This document shows, piece by piece, positions 11,533 to 20,972 of a stretch of 64,000 bases of DNA. Origin of the DNA: Fasciola hepatica. Its lineage: Eukaryota > Platyhelminthes > Trematoda > Plagiorchiida > Fasciolidae. The DNA is taken from NCBI GenBank assembly GCA_948099385.1, contig CANUEZ040000116.1, positions 11,228,001 to 11,292,000 on the forward strand. The letters are read 5' to 3'. Below the pieces are notes generated by a model that worked only from the letters and a program-made list of their open reading frames with translations, did not search any database and was not told where the DNA came from. Both the position numbers and the translations under genes were made by a program. Numbering within the stretch: position 1 is the stretch's first letter; each line of letters opens with the position of its first letter.

Positions 11533-12672
11533 CATCCAGTTCTGAACAACGCGGAAGGTTCAGCACGGTACGACATTAAAACTTAGCATAAGTAGATTTT
11601 CGTCGCTTGTGATTATCGTCCGCCTAGCGCAAATAGTTTTGAACCTCCGACTATCATTGATGCTCTGAGTTTTGTTGCAGACTTCTCTAGTGGACCCAAG
11701 CTCATAGCCGGTGGCTTCAGGGCGTCGGGTGTTTGTCGGTCAACATTCTCCTTTCTACCAAACTTACTTGACTTCGTGACTAATATCCGCCCTGGAAGAC
11801 GAGTCCAACGTGCATCTTTGCTAACAAAATTAAATAACACTAGACCTAATCTTCACCCTGGGTGTCATCCAAGGGCCTGCCCTGGTCCAGAAGAAATTTC
11901 GTGGAAGAGACACTCCGAGATTTCCTGCAGGTTCTGGATCCACAAAAAGTCCACCAAAGACTACCTGTTACCAGCTCGTTCCATCATGCTCTATGGGACC
12001 AATTACCCTTGCTTATACCCACTCAGAATTGGGGCTAATTTTCTCTGTCATGCAAACCACAGGCAGTAACAGACTGGCTTTATTATTTCTTAAGTCCCTG
12101 TCTCTATATGATCACACTTGAAAATGATTCCAGTAAACAAGCAAACCAGGTAATTTATGCCAAATGAAACGGCTACCCTCGGAACCACAACGTGCTCTTC
12201 TCAAAACAGGGGATTTCTCGCTACACATACAATCCGTCCACCTATCTCGGGATAGCATCTCTTATTGAGATGGCATGAAGAGAAAACAAAAACATTCTTT
12301 GAGCGACCCAAGAAGCGTGGAAGTTTTAGATGACTTAATGAAACAGAAAAGCCCAATCTACTTCAGCTGCTTCTCTTTTCTACAGTATAACCAAAGTAAA
12401 TAGAGCAAAAGTCATATCGGAGGCTTCAGCGGGTTTTGCATCCACGTTAACAATTGATTCCCCTGAAGTTATTACCATTCCGACTTTAAATTCCCGGGAG
12501 AGATGCATCACCTCTGTTGCCAAGTATCACACTGTCCCACCACTAGGGACCAGTGGCTTTACCTGCTGCAAATTTCAGGATGGGCGGACCCAATTTTACA
12601 GTTTTACTGCCAGACATACGCAGTTTATTTTGTATTCTTCCCAATAGAAAACTTCAGTTATTATTCTGATTT

Positions 12673-13209
12673 ATGAAAAGGGGTGGAAACAAGACTCAGC
12701 AAGCTGAGGACCTGCCAATCACACCTCAGTTTTCTTCTAGAATCATGGAAAGGCTAAATAAAGCTGGGCTTACGAATGATCTCCCCGGAAATAATCTTAT
12801 CAATGTGCCTAGCAGGGTTTTCTTAAAAATCAATCATACATTAAGACATGAACAATTTTCAAGTCTCACAAAGATGGCTGCCAACAACGGCAGATGGATG
12901 ATTTTAATTTTCCTCGATATGACTAAAGCCTTCGTCCGAGTTTCGTGCTGTCGACTTTGAGCCAAAGTGAAAACCGACCGCATTATTGAACCCTTCTATT
13001 TGCTGTTCTCTCCCTATTTGTCTTCGGGGTTTCATGTGATAAAATTAAGCGGCACAGCTTCACTACCGAAAGCTGTAGCTGGCGGGGTCATTCACGGTGG
13101 CATTTTAGGACCAGTACTCATTCTAATGTATGTATACGATGTATTCTGCGTGATTTGTCACAGGATCCCTTTGTCCTTTTCTAATGGCGTGAAACTTCAT
13201 ACACCCTGA
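12673..13209 (+). pseudogene. LINE-3 reverse transcriptase remnant
   Basis: 12673-12960 carries a FSSRIMERLNK block and motif A as FLDMTKAFVRVS (F.D..KAFD.V with the second Asp lost). 12967-13209 carries the motif-B region as GGVIHGGILGPVL (from GVPQGSVLGPLLF). A TGA at 12958-12960 separates the two pieces, which lie in the same reading frame. The motif order and spacing are those of CR1/jockey-group RTs. Confidence 0.75.
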
Positions 13210-13379
13210 CTCCCATACTTTGAACACAACCATCAGCAACATACTGCAGGATCCTACTTCGCTAAGCACTTGAGGGTCTACTTATCTGATGAAGTCTTCT
13301 ACTGAAAGAACCAGTATTCCAACAAATAAATACTTTGCTCCATCACGGCTGCTTAGCTTGGATGATCAAACAATTGCAA

Positions 13380-13990
13380 ACAGTCCACCAGTACGAGATT
13401 GAGTCTTTAATGCTCTTGCTTGCTCAACTCCTCAAAACACACAGCTAATCAAGCTTCGAGGGCCCGAAGGTCGACCGGATTACTTCGCAAAATATTGCTA
13501 TTACAGAAAAGTAAACTCAATGTCTATAAGCATCATGTTAGACTACTTTTGGAGAACGGATCAGTAGTGTGTTCCGAAGTGGGGCAGTGAGGCTGAGTAT
13601 CCATTAAGAACATACAACGAACATTCACAAGGCAAATAACAGACTATTTCGCATTGCTGAAGTACACACAGCACAGCATTCCTTAGCATCTAGATCCTCT
13701 TTTGCCACAAAGACTAAAAATAACTTTATCTTCCTCCTATAAACTCACTAAACATCAGACTTTTAGCTCATCACTACAACTCGGAATACCCACAGACTTT
13801 CTATACCCAGTACTACAAAGCACCTTTTCCATGGCTTTCCCAGTTTCTAAGACAAGTTTGCTGCCAATTTTCTTCATAGTAAGATACTCTCCACTTCGGA
13901 ATAAAATACAACTAGAGGTTCATCAACTCGACCGCCCGTCAGGATTCAGGATGGAGGTAGATGAATTCTTTGTAGAGCTTAAATAATTCC
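13380..13990 (+). pseudogene. LINE-3 RT C-terminal domain remnant
   Basis: Nucleotides around 13530-13650 parallel the LINE-E stretch 58400-58500 (R.LLEYCS and D...IEKVQR blocks), and 13900-14035 parallels 58770-58890 up to the same terminal region. The reading frame is broken throughout, so this is called from nucleotide similarity within the window. Confidence 0.5.
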
Positions 13991-14689
13991 ACATTATCAA
14001 CCCTTACATCACGAAAGACAGGGTTTGTGTAATCGGTCTAGATTTTTGCTGAACCTTACACTGTCAACCAATTAACCACAGCTGGATCCCTCCTCGACGG
14101 CAGTTTGTGTTTTGATTGCCCTCCTGGTCAGTTTTATCTTTTGGATTTTCACAAACTTCGACCCCCGAAGAAACTTTTAAAGTTGTCCGGCCTCTCAATA
14201 TACTGCAAACATATTTTTATCTCCCTTGATTGGTATTTGCTGGATTACTGGCATCTGGGATCATAATGCCGCAAAAGTTGGTGGACTACACAGGGGATTC
14301 GCAATTAAACCACTTGCATTATCCCCTCAGTGAATACCTGAAACCTTTCCGAGATGTACCAACGATGCTCTCTACATCACCTCTCAAACTCCACTTAATT
14401 TATGCTTATTGGCATTCAGCCCTCCACGACGGAAATACCGTAAACAAATCACGCAAACCAAATCTTCCTTTTGTTTTCCCCCGGCTGACACGTCGTCACG
14501 GGCATTTTTTGCAATGCATAAGAGGCTGTGATCTATTGGTATCTTCCCGAGTGTCCGTCATATAACGTGTTTCAGCTCTGTATCAACAGTTCGGCTTCCC
14601 AAAATACAAACGAAGTGTTCTTGACCCCTTCCACAAAGCCCTATATGACTTTTTGCATTGGTGATTCCATTTGTTTTCCCATAGAAAGA

Positions 14690-15112
14690 AAATCAATGAT
14701 CCTGCGGGAAGGGGCCTAACGAACTCGTCTCATTGCACATCGTGCGACGTCGGAAATCTACTCTGACAACCAGTGTAACGTTGTGCGTGTTCAACGCTAG
14801 GTGTTGCGCTCGAATCAAAATATTGCTGAGGACAAACTGCAGGGTTAAAAAGCGACGTGCGGCGTCTGATGGCACTCCAACCCACCACTGGCCAATCACC
14901 CTTGGGAAGAGTGGAGCGCTTACTCAGGTCCGCCAGAAGAATATTGCTGTCCCTAGTTGAACAGCAACCAAAGGACGATGAGACACTGAACACGATGATG
15001 ACGGAGGTACAGAAAATTTTGAAAAATCACCCTGTAGTTTCGGCATCCTTAAGTGACCCCACTCACCTAGCGCTTCCCGAGGTGATTTGATGGCTTTGGG
15101 GTCAAATACCAG
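14690..15112 (+). pseudogene. BEL/Pao integrase fragment (5'- and 3'-truncated)
   Basis: 14857-15090 encodes SARRILLSLVEQQPKDDETLN and a following MTEVQKILKN block, closely matching the BEL-1 integrase C-terminal part (46390-46480). Upstream nucleotides 14740-14860 match the BEL-1 segment holding the second catalytic Asp, with frameshifts. The fragment ends at the ATT-rich LINE tail at 15113, suggesting that the LINE inserted into or beside an older BEL copy. No LTR is attached. Confidence 0.8.
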
Positions 15113-17068
15113 ATAATAATAATAATGATAATGATAACGGTTTATTTCGGATAACCCCGAGACATGCTGTAACGCAAGATCAAAAGTTACAGTTGGACGT
15201 AGAGTCCGAATCCCCAGATGATTATTCAGGTATGTGCACTCGATATTGTGCGGGAGAAAGTATTTAAGTTACTCTTAAAGGCGGCGCCCGGGAATTCGAA
15301 CTCAAGGTGGGGTGGCCAAGCCAGCCGAGTCAGGGTAGGGTCGGTCGGATGTAGTAGAATCTCACTCAAATATTATAAAATGAGGGACGGTGCAACAACA
15401 GAATCAAACAGAACTGACGGACGTTTTGTCCACTTTGAGGAAAAAGAATTTTTCAAGGGAGACATAAGCCAGCTAAAGCGCTACGCAGAGTATGGCACGG
15501 TTTTGGATTGAAAATCAGACGACGAAAGGAATGAACTTGCGGGCAGAGAACAAGCAAAATCTTTCGAAGATTATCCTTGTAACGTTCAGCGACCAAATAT
15601 CGGCTGAGTCAGCTAAACACCCAGTGAAGGTCTCATTTGTAGAGAGAGATTGCCTAGGTGATAGTGGAAGAAGTGGCCGGATGTAAACATGTAATCGTTG
15701 CGCATATTGTGTACTTTTAGAACGGTGGAATGTGATGCATCAAAATGGAAATGGGAACTGAGCGACAAATCAATTTGTGATGCGTAGCCAGGATAGTTGC
15801 AGATACACGGTTTGCAAAGATGAGTATTTAAATGACAAGTAAGTATTTATGTATGATTATCGTTATCTAGGGGCTGATTATGATGACCAGAGAGAAGCAA
15901 GGGTCAAAGTTGTCTGAGGATTTATCAAGGAGGATTTACCAAGATAGAGGATTTATCAAGATAGAATACCGGGTATGAAAAAGCACCAAACAACCAATAA
16001 ATACGTTCGCGAAGTTTGGCCGTGAGGTAATTGACAGGTAAAATACTATCTGTTGGTGTTCTTCGTAGAAGGTGGATTATGTGATGACGAAAGATCAAAA
16101 AGCTGAGATACAGAAGTCTCTTAGATGTGAATATACGGGGAGGGCATGAATCTTTGCAAGGTGAGGATATTGCAATGCTACAGCCGTGCGGGCAAACAGA
16201 AGGACTGATAGAGAGAGCGAATTAACACAGTATCGTCGACTGTTGGGATGCTCTGATGACAAATATTCCTCAGTGAAATATGCTGTTTGGACATTGTGGA
16301 CGGAAGTGTATGGCAACATTAAATGTGACCTTTTGCAAATATATCGGTAACTGTGATAAAAAGGGCGAGTTTTATTTTAGGGATCGGTTAAGTTTGCAAA
16401 TGGGACAAGAGGGTGGTTTGACATGAATCCTCGGGAAAAAGATCACGAACGGTAAGCCGATCACCGTAAAGCTATTTTAACCCCGCGATAACTATGTGCT
16501 AGGGAAAGTAGACTTTGCCGGGCGTAAGAAGCGGTTAGTTAAGATGGCGAAGATGGGGACGAGTGCGATGAAAAATAAGCGATAACTGGGGGAGATAGTT
16601 CCATATTTGCAGCATTTTGGGTGTATAAATGTGTTAGTTTGCCGGTGAGTCTCCGATATAGCTATCTTCATGGGTGGGAAAAATCGAGTTATCCGGCCGG
16701 GTTTTTTTGGAAGTGAAGGTCACGTTCGTACCCACCGGGCTTACGAATCAGAAAAAGATGGCTGTGGCAGTTATTCCTAATGCGAGTAGTGTGTAGCACG
16801 GGTAGAAAGTCCCAAAGTCAGAACCAAATTGATTGACTAATTTGTCGGTACTGGATTAACAAATTGTACGCAATGAAATAACGTGCAAACCTATACCACA
16901 TGACCAAAATGTTTAACGAATAGAACCGAATTTAGGCGAAGACCGCTGTAAGATACGGCCCTCATGGCAGTCAAAGATTCAGTCGAAAAGTCGCCGTGAC
17001 ACACGAGCAAAAAAACTTGTTTGAGTGCAGCGGTTCATGTGTGCTGCATCTGTTCAAGAACCAATAAA
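15113..17068 (-). repeat. LINE 3'-UTR fragment (U2), left part, interrupted by the PLE
   Basis: The left end is a minus-strand LINE tail (ATAATAATAATGATAATG, then GGTTTATTTCGG at about 15139). The next 400 bp resemble 4440-4900. The right part (16815-17068) aligns with 31030-31283 of another LINE 3'-UTR fragment. The alignment to that copy resumes at 23412 after the PLE, which shows that the PLE landed inside this repeat. No gene is recognised. Confidence 0.6.
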
Positions 17069-17082
17069 ATGAAAAGCATAGT
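17069..17082. repeat. Target-site duplication of the PLE composite, left copy
   Basis: ATGAAAAGCATAGT here is repeated at 23398-23411. Because the element's own 3' end contains GATGAA, the true duplication may be only AAAAGCATAGT (11 bp). The paralogous empty site at about 31283-31315 aligns across the junction. Confidence 0.85.
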
Positions 17083-17287
17083 TTGGGAAATTTGAAACAT
17101 TGGGTCCCCTTGATCCGGTTCATCAAAACAGATAGAAGACATAAATTGCTAGATGCTAGCATTTCTTTTAATCTTCTCAGTCGCGTACGTAAAACATGCG
17201 ATTTCGTGTTCAAATGGAGCACAGAGCACAACAATGGAGTAGATAGTGTCAAGCGAAACTCGGAAACCATTCGGTAAACCTGATTGG

Positions 17288-17800
17288 TTACCGCCACGGC
17301 AGGCACACATTGTGGGTCAACAGTTTCTGTGCACACAGTGGGGGCCTAAGTCTACTTATCAACACTGCCTCACAGAAAGCTAGGAGCCTTGGGTTCCGAT
17401 TCCATGCAATCACTCGGAATGCTTGACCCGGATCAATCCGATGACGAGAGGTCACAAGGTGTTTCGCGTTCGATGAAGCCGGGTTTCCAGTCGTCGTCTG
17501 TTGTCCGGGTGGAGGATGACTCATCCACTGCACTAACCACTTCGGTACATGCTCCCCCATTCTTTGACTGAGGCAACGATCCGTTCTGCCTATGTAGGTG
17601 TCACCACAGCTGCAGGTGAACTGATAAATGATATGAGAGGCATTCAGGTTCGCGACTCTGTTTGAATGTGCTTGGAGGTTTAGTCGTTTGGTGGTTTGCG
17701 AAATCTGCAATTTAGCCGCCAAGTAGGTGCATTTTAGTGCACACTTTAGATTTTGGCTAATCCGATTGAACAGATGATCCCCTGTAAATGGCAACACTAG
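17288..17800 (-). CDS. GIY-YIG endonuclease domain, PLE copy a
   Basis: This frame of about 170 residues is the C-terminal endonuclease region of a PLE protein. Counting from the GTG codon three codons after the UGA: a linker (1-50), then IIYQF with CSCGDTYIG (residues 56-70, the degenerate GIY and the YIG motif), Arg74, His83, an H...SRHRID zinc-like element near 113-121, and FCEAVLISRL with the catalytic Glu at 143. It nicks the target DNA for insertion. It is in the same frame as the RT at 17807-19630 and separated only by one UGA codon, so it is probably not an independent gene with its own start. Confidence 0.85.
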   Translation of the reverse strand, partial: LVLPFTGDHLFNRISQNLKCALKCTYLAAKLQISQTTKRLNLQAHSNRVANLNASHIIYQFTCSCGDTYIGRTDRCLSQRMGEHVPKWLVQWMSHPPPGQQTTTGNPASSNAKHLVTSRHRIDPGQAFRVIAWNRNPRLLAFCEAVLISRLRPPLCAQKLLTHNVCLPWR

Positions 17801-17806
17801 AGTAAC

Positions 17807-19630
17807 TCATTTCTTCTCGACCGTGTCGACTTGTACGGTCTTAGGCCTTTCTCTTTTGTGGATCTCAATGAACTTTTCCGGGTATCCATTGGCACAAAGA
17901 GTTTGGGATAAGAACTCTTCTTCCTTTTTCAGTTGGTCTACACTGCAGATTTTTCGCGCTCTGTGGAATAGGGTCTTGACCAAGCCCCTTTTGTAGGCAA
18001 CTGGAGCGAAACTGGAGAACTGAATATATTGTCCACTCCATGTTGCTTTACGATGGATAGTCTTCTGAATTGTCCCATCTGCCCGTTTTTGTATCATGAT
18101 ATCCAAAAAAGGGAGGCTGCTGCCATTCTCTGTTTCACATGTGACTGATAGATTGGGATGCATGGTGTTCATTAGGTTGAAAAACTTAGTGAACCGTTCT
18201 TCATCAGTAAAAATCAAAATATCATCGACATTACGCTTGTACAGGGTAAACTGGATGATATTCTGATGTACATTTTTCTCAATCATCCCCAAAAAGATAT
18301 CTGTCAATGTGGGTCCAAGAGATCTACCCATTGCCACACCATCAATCTGTTTGTATGACTGTCCTTCAAAATCAAAACGTATGTTTTCTGTACATAAGAG
18401 AGTGAGGTCCCTGATGTATGTAACAGGAATCGGTAACGTGGGTTTGAGTGTTGCCACCATGTCGCACAAATACTCTACCGTTTCTCTTAGGGGTACACTG
18501 GTGAAAATTGAATCAACATCTACAGAAAACATTTTTTGAGAACTCACGGATGTTCGCTCCAGGATATCTGATAGTTCAAATGAGTCCTTCAGACAGTGTG
18601 ATGTCATGTGCTTTCGGATGGGAGATAGCATATCCACCAGCCAGCGTGCCAGTTTGTGGCACGCTGAGTTATGCATACATAAAACAGGCCTCAGTGGAAC
18701 ATCAGGCTTGTGAATTTTCGGAGAACCCCTCAGTTTTGGCGTTTGAGTGCCAATCGGTTTCAGTTTTCTGTATAGGTCCTCAGAGATAAATCCATACAAG
18801 CGTAATATATGGAGGTGTCGTGTGACCTGTTTCTCTACCAGCAAGTTGTTCTCTGGGGTCGAATCCGGAATAAATCGTCGTTTGTCCCCCAAAGTGCTAT
18901 CCATCTTTTTGAGGTAGTCTTGTCTCTTCATGATGACGACACCTGATCCCTTGTCTGGTTGAAGAAATACCACATCTTTCATCTCTTTCAATTGTCTAAT
19001 TGCAGTGTAGTGTTCTTGTGATAGACAGCATTTTTGTCGGACAGGGGTTGAGTTGAATACTTCCGAAAGATCGACCAATTTCGCCCTAAACCAACCTGCT
19101 TTGTCCTGTGAGGCTGGAGTCAGATTTTTGACTTGGTCATTTAAGTTTTCGAATTGAGCTTCCATTTGTAACTGGTTGATGTTTTTCGGAGGCAACTTGA
19201 ACTTCAGACCTAATGACAGGACTTCTTTTTCTGCTTTTGTCAGTTGTAACGCGGAAAAATTGTGCACATAATTGGTTGTATCTGACGGGAACATTGATAC
19301 CTCTTTGGGATTGCAAAGTCTTCCATAAACTTTTCCCATAGTTTTGGTTCTGGTTTTTTGCAACATTTCTTTTGAGAAATTTTTAAACTTAATTCGACAC
19401 ACAAGTGATAGACTTGATAAGATGACTGCAAAGCGTTGCTGTGTTTCTCTGAATTTTGTTATCTGTTCCCGGGCCGCCTCAATGTGGGAGTTCGCGATTC
19501 TAGCTAGGTTTACATTGTTTCTCGGTAGCTTTGCGTTTGACAAGATTTTCAAAATTGGTTTGGAAACCGGCAAGTAGATAGGCAATCGTTCAGAAGGCCA
19601 ACACGTATCTTTTCCACTGTGAGTTTGCAA
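17807..19630 (-). CDS. Penelope-like reverse transcriptase, copy a
   Basis: The 607-codon open frame encodes a PLE RT identical to copy c except for one Pro/Leu difference near residue 492. Visible blocks: LSLGLKFKLPP (138-148, typical PLE N-terminal motif), FLQPDKGSGVVIM (222-234), PKIHKPDVPLRPVL (304-317), SVDVDSIFTSVPL (369-381, motif A), DGVAMGRSLGPTLTD (430-444, motif B), YKRNVDDILIF (464-474, motif C with the catalytic VDD), and a C-terminal SFLDI/HRKATWSGQY region. The open frame begins at a TTG and the first ATG is near residue 89; upstream residues probably lie in another frame at 19549-19691. It ends in UGA, followed in frame by GIY-YIG. Confidence 0.9.
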   Translation of the reverse strand: MQTHSGKDTCWPSERLPIYLPVSKPILKILSNAKLPRNNVNLARIANSHIEAAREQITKFRETQQRFAVILSSLSLVCRIKFKNFSKEMLQKTRTKTMGKVYGRLCNPKEVSMFPSDTTNYVHNFSALQLTKAEKEVLSLGLKFKLPPKNINQLQMEAQFENLNDQVKNLTPASQDKAGWFRAKLVDLSEVFNSTPVRQKCCLSQEHYTAIRQLKEMKDVVFLQPDKGSGVVIMKRQDYLKKMDSTLGDKRRFIPDSTPENNLLVEKQVTRHLHILRLYGFISEDLYRKLKPIGTQTPKLRGSPKIHKPDVPLRPVLCMHNSACHKLARWLVDMLSPIRKHMTSHCLKDSFELSDILERTSVSSQKMFSVDVDSIFTSVPLRETVEYLCDMVATLKPTLPIPVTYIRDLTLLCTENIRFDFEGQSYKQIDGVAMGRSLGPTLTDIFLGMIEKNVHQNIIQFTLYKRNVDDILIFTDEERFTKFFNLMNTMHPNLSVTCETENGSSLPFLDIMIQKRADGTIQKTIHRKATWSGQYIQFSSFAPVAYKRGLVKTLFHRARKICSVDQLKKEEEFLSQTLCANGYPEKFIEIHKRERPKTVQVDTVEKK

Positions 19631-19691
19631 CGTAACGTCAACAGACGATCCAAGGCTCTCGTGATGTTAGCGGGGAGTCTTCGTTTGAGAA
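19549..19691 (-). CDS. PLE copy a N-terminal segment, different frame, 5'-truncated
   Basis: The minus-strand frame beginning at the head-to-head junction encodes the same N-terminal helical segment as 20796-20972 of copy c (PANITRALDRLL, then KLTVEKIRVGLLNDCL). It overlaps the start of the RT open frame and is out of frame with it. Copy a lacks the ATG found in copy c because its 5' end stops at about 19692. Confidence 0.4.
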
Positions 19692-19694
19692 ATT

Positions 19695-20112
19695 CGATAT
19701 TTTGATCTTTACTGAGGAAGAACGGTTCACTAAGTTCTTCAACCTAATGAACACCATGCATCCCAATCTATCAGTCACATGTGAAACAGAGAATGGCAGC
19801 AGCCTCCCTTTTTTGGATATCATGATACAAAAACGGGCAGATGGGACAATTCAGAAGACTATCCATCGTAAAGCAACATGGAGTGGACAATATATTCAGT
19901 TCTCCAGTTTCGCTCCAGTTGCCTACAAAAGGGGCTTGGTCAAGACCCTATTCCACAGAGCGCGAAAAATCTGCAGTGTAGACCAACTGAAAAAGGAAGA
20001 AGAGTTCTTATCCCAAACTCTTTGTGCCAATGGATACCCGGAAAAGTTCATTGAGATCCACAAAAGAGAAAGGCCTAAGACCGTACAAGTCGACACGGTC
20101 GAGAAGAAATGA
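19695..20112 (+). pseudogene. PLE copy b: 5'-truncated RT C-terminus
   Basis: Starting directly at the head-to-head junction, this copy keeps only the RT part downstream of the catalytic VDD (residues from about 470 of the 607). It has DE to EE and similar single differences from copies a and c at the junction. Without motifs A-C it cannot be a polymerase. In PLE arrays such truncated upstream copies can supply promoter sequence to the full copy downstream; that role is inferred here. Confidence 0.85.
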
Positions 20113-20121
20113 GTTACTCTA

Positions 20122-20631
20122 GTGTTGCCATTTACAGGGGATCATCTGTTCAATCGGATTAGCCAAAATCTAAAGTGTGCACTAAAATGCACCTACTTGG
20201 CGGCTAAATTGCAGATTTCGCAAACCACCAAACGACTAAACCTCCAAGCACATTCAAACAGAGTCGCGAACCTGAATGCCTCTCATATCATTTATCAGTT
20301 CACCTGCAGCTGTGGTGACACCTACATAGGCAGAACGGATCGTTGCCTCAGTCAAAGAATGGGGGAGCATGTACCGAAGTGGTTAGTGCAGTGGATGAGT
20401 CATCCTCCACCCGGACAACAGACGACGACTGGAAACCCGGCTTCATCGAACGCGAAACACCTTGTGACCTCTCGTCATCGGATTGATCCGGGTCAAGCAT
20501 TCCGAGTGATTGCATGGAATCGGAACCCAAGGCTCCTAGCTTTCTGTGAGGCAGTGTTGATAAGTAGACTTAGGCCCCCACTGTGTGCACAGAAACTGTT
20601 GACCCACAATGTGTGCCTGCCGTGGCGGTAA
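20122..20631 (+). CDS. GIY-YIG endonuclease domain, PLE copy b
   Basis: The protein is the same as in copies a and c, with CSCGDTYIG, Arg74, His83 and Glu143 present. It is in frame with the truncated RT upstream, again after a single UGA. The domain is complete but sits in a copy lacking most of the RT. Confidence 0.8.
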   Translation: MLPFTGDHLFNRISQNLKCALKCTYLAAKLQISQTTKRLNLQAHSNRVANLNASHIIYQFTCSCGDTYIGRTDRCLSQRMGEHVPKWLVQWMSHPPPGQQTTTGNPASSNAKHLVTSRHRIDPGQAFRVIAWNRNPRLLAFCEAVLISRLRPPLCAQKLLTHNVCLPWR

Positions 20632-20795
20632 CCAATCAGGTTTACCGAATGGTTTCCGAGTTTCGCTTGACACTATCTACTCCATTGTTGTGCTCTGTGC
20701 TCCATTTGAACACGAAATCGCATGTTTTACGTACGCGACTGAGAAGATTAAAAGAAATGCTAGCATCTAGCAATTTATGTCTTCTATCTGTTTTG

Positions 20796-20972
20796 ATGAA
20801 CCGGATCAAGGGGACCCAATGTTTCAAATTTCTCAAACAAAGACTCCCCGCTAACATCACGAGAGCCTTGGATCGTCTGTTGACGTTACGTTGCAAACTC
20901 ACAGTGGAAAAGATACGTGTTGGCCTTCTGAACGATTGCCTATCTACTTGCCGGTTTCCAAACCAATTTTGA
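20796..20972 (+). CDS. Possible PLE N-terminal segment with ATG start (copy b/c junction)
   Basis: The ATG at 20796 lies in sequence that belongs to the 3' end of the upstream copy; the frame then crosses into copy c and runs 58 codons to a TGA at 20970-20972. Residues RALDRLLTLRCKLTVEKIR form a basic helix followed by LLNDCLSTCRFP, the kind of N-terminal segment seen in PLE proteins. It overlaps the RT frame (from 20891), which is in another register, so a frame change somewhere in about 20945-20972 would be needed to join them. Whether this is programmed or a lesion is unknown. Confidence 0.45.
   Translation: MNRIKGTQCFKFLKQRLPANITRALDRLLTLRCKLTVEKIRVGLLNDCLSTCRFPNQF

Larger units (their letters stand above)
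10287..14689 (+). mobile_element. LINE-3: decayed plus-strand CR1-like LINE
   Basis: The order of remnants is that of a CR1-like LINE: Ser/Pro-rich ORF1 tail (10287-11040), EEP endonuclease start (11161-11532), RT (12673-13209), RT C-terminal domain (about 13380-13990), then a pyrimidine-rich 3' region (14000-14689). The RT C-terminal nucleotides match LINE-E at 58380-58900. Numerous stops. The 5' boundary is uncertain and the 3' end is lost at the BEL fragment at 14690. Confidence 0.65.

Noticed and set aside
18309..18789. Plus-strand open frames opposite PLE copy a (and minus-strand ones opposite copy c)
   Set aside because: They are antisense shadows of the RT gene, repeated in each copy without independent evidence.
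20630..20890. Hammerhead ribozyme in the PLE tandem junction
   Set aside because: Such ribozymes are known in some PLEs, but I could not find a CTGATGA core paired with a suitably placed GAAA here; TTTTGATGAACC and CTGAGAAG are only partial resemblances. A covariance search would settle it.
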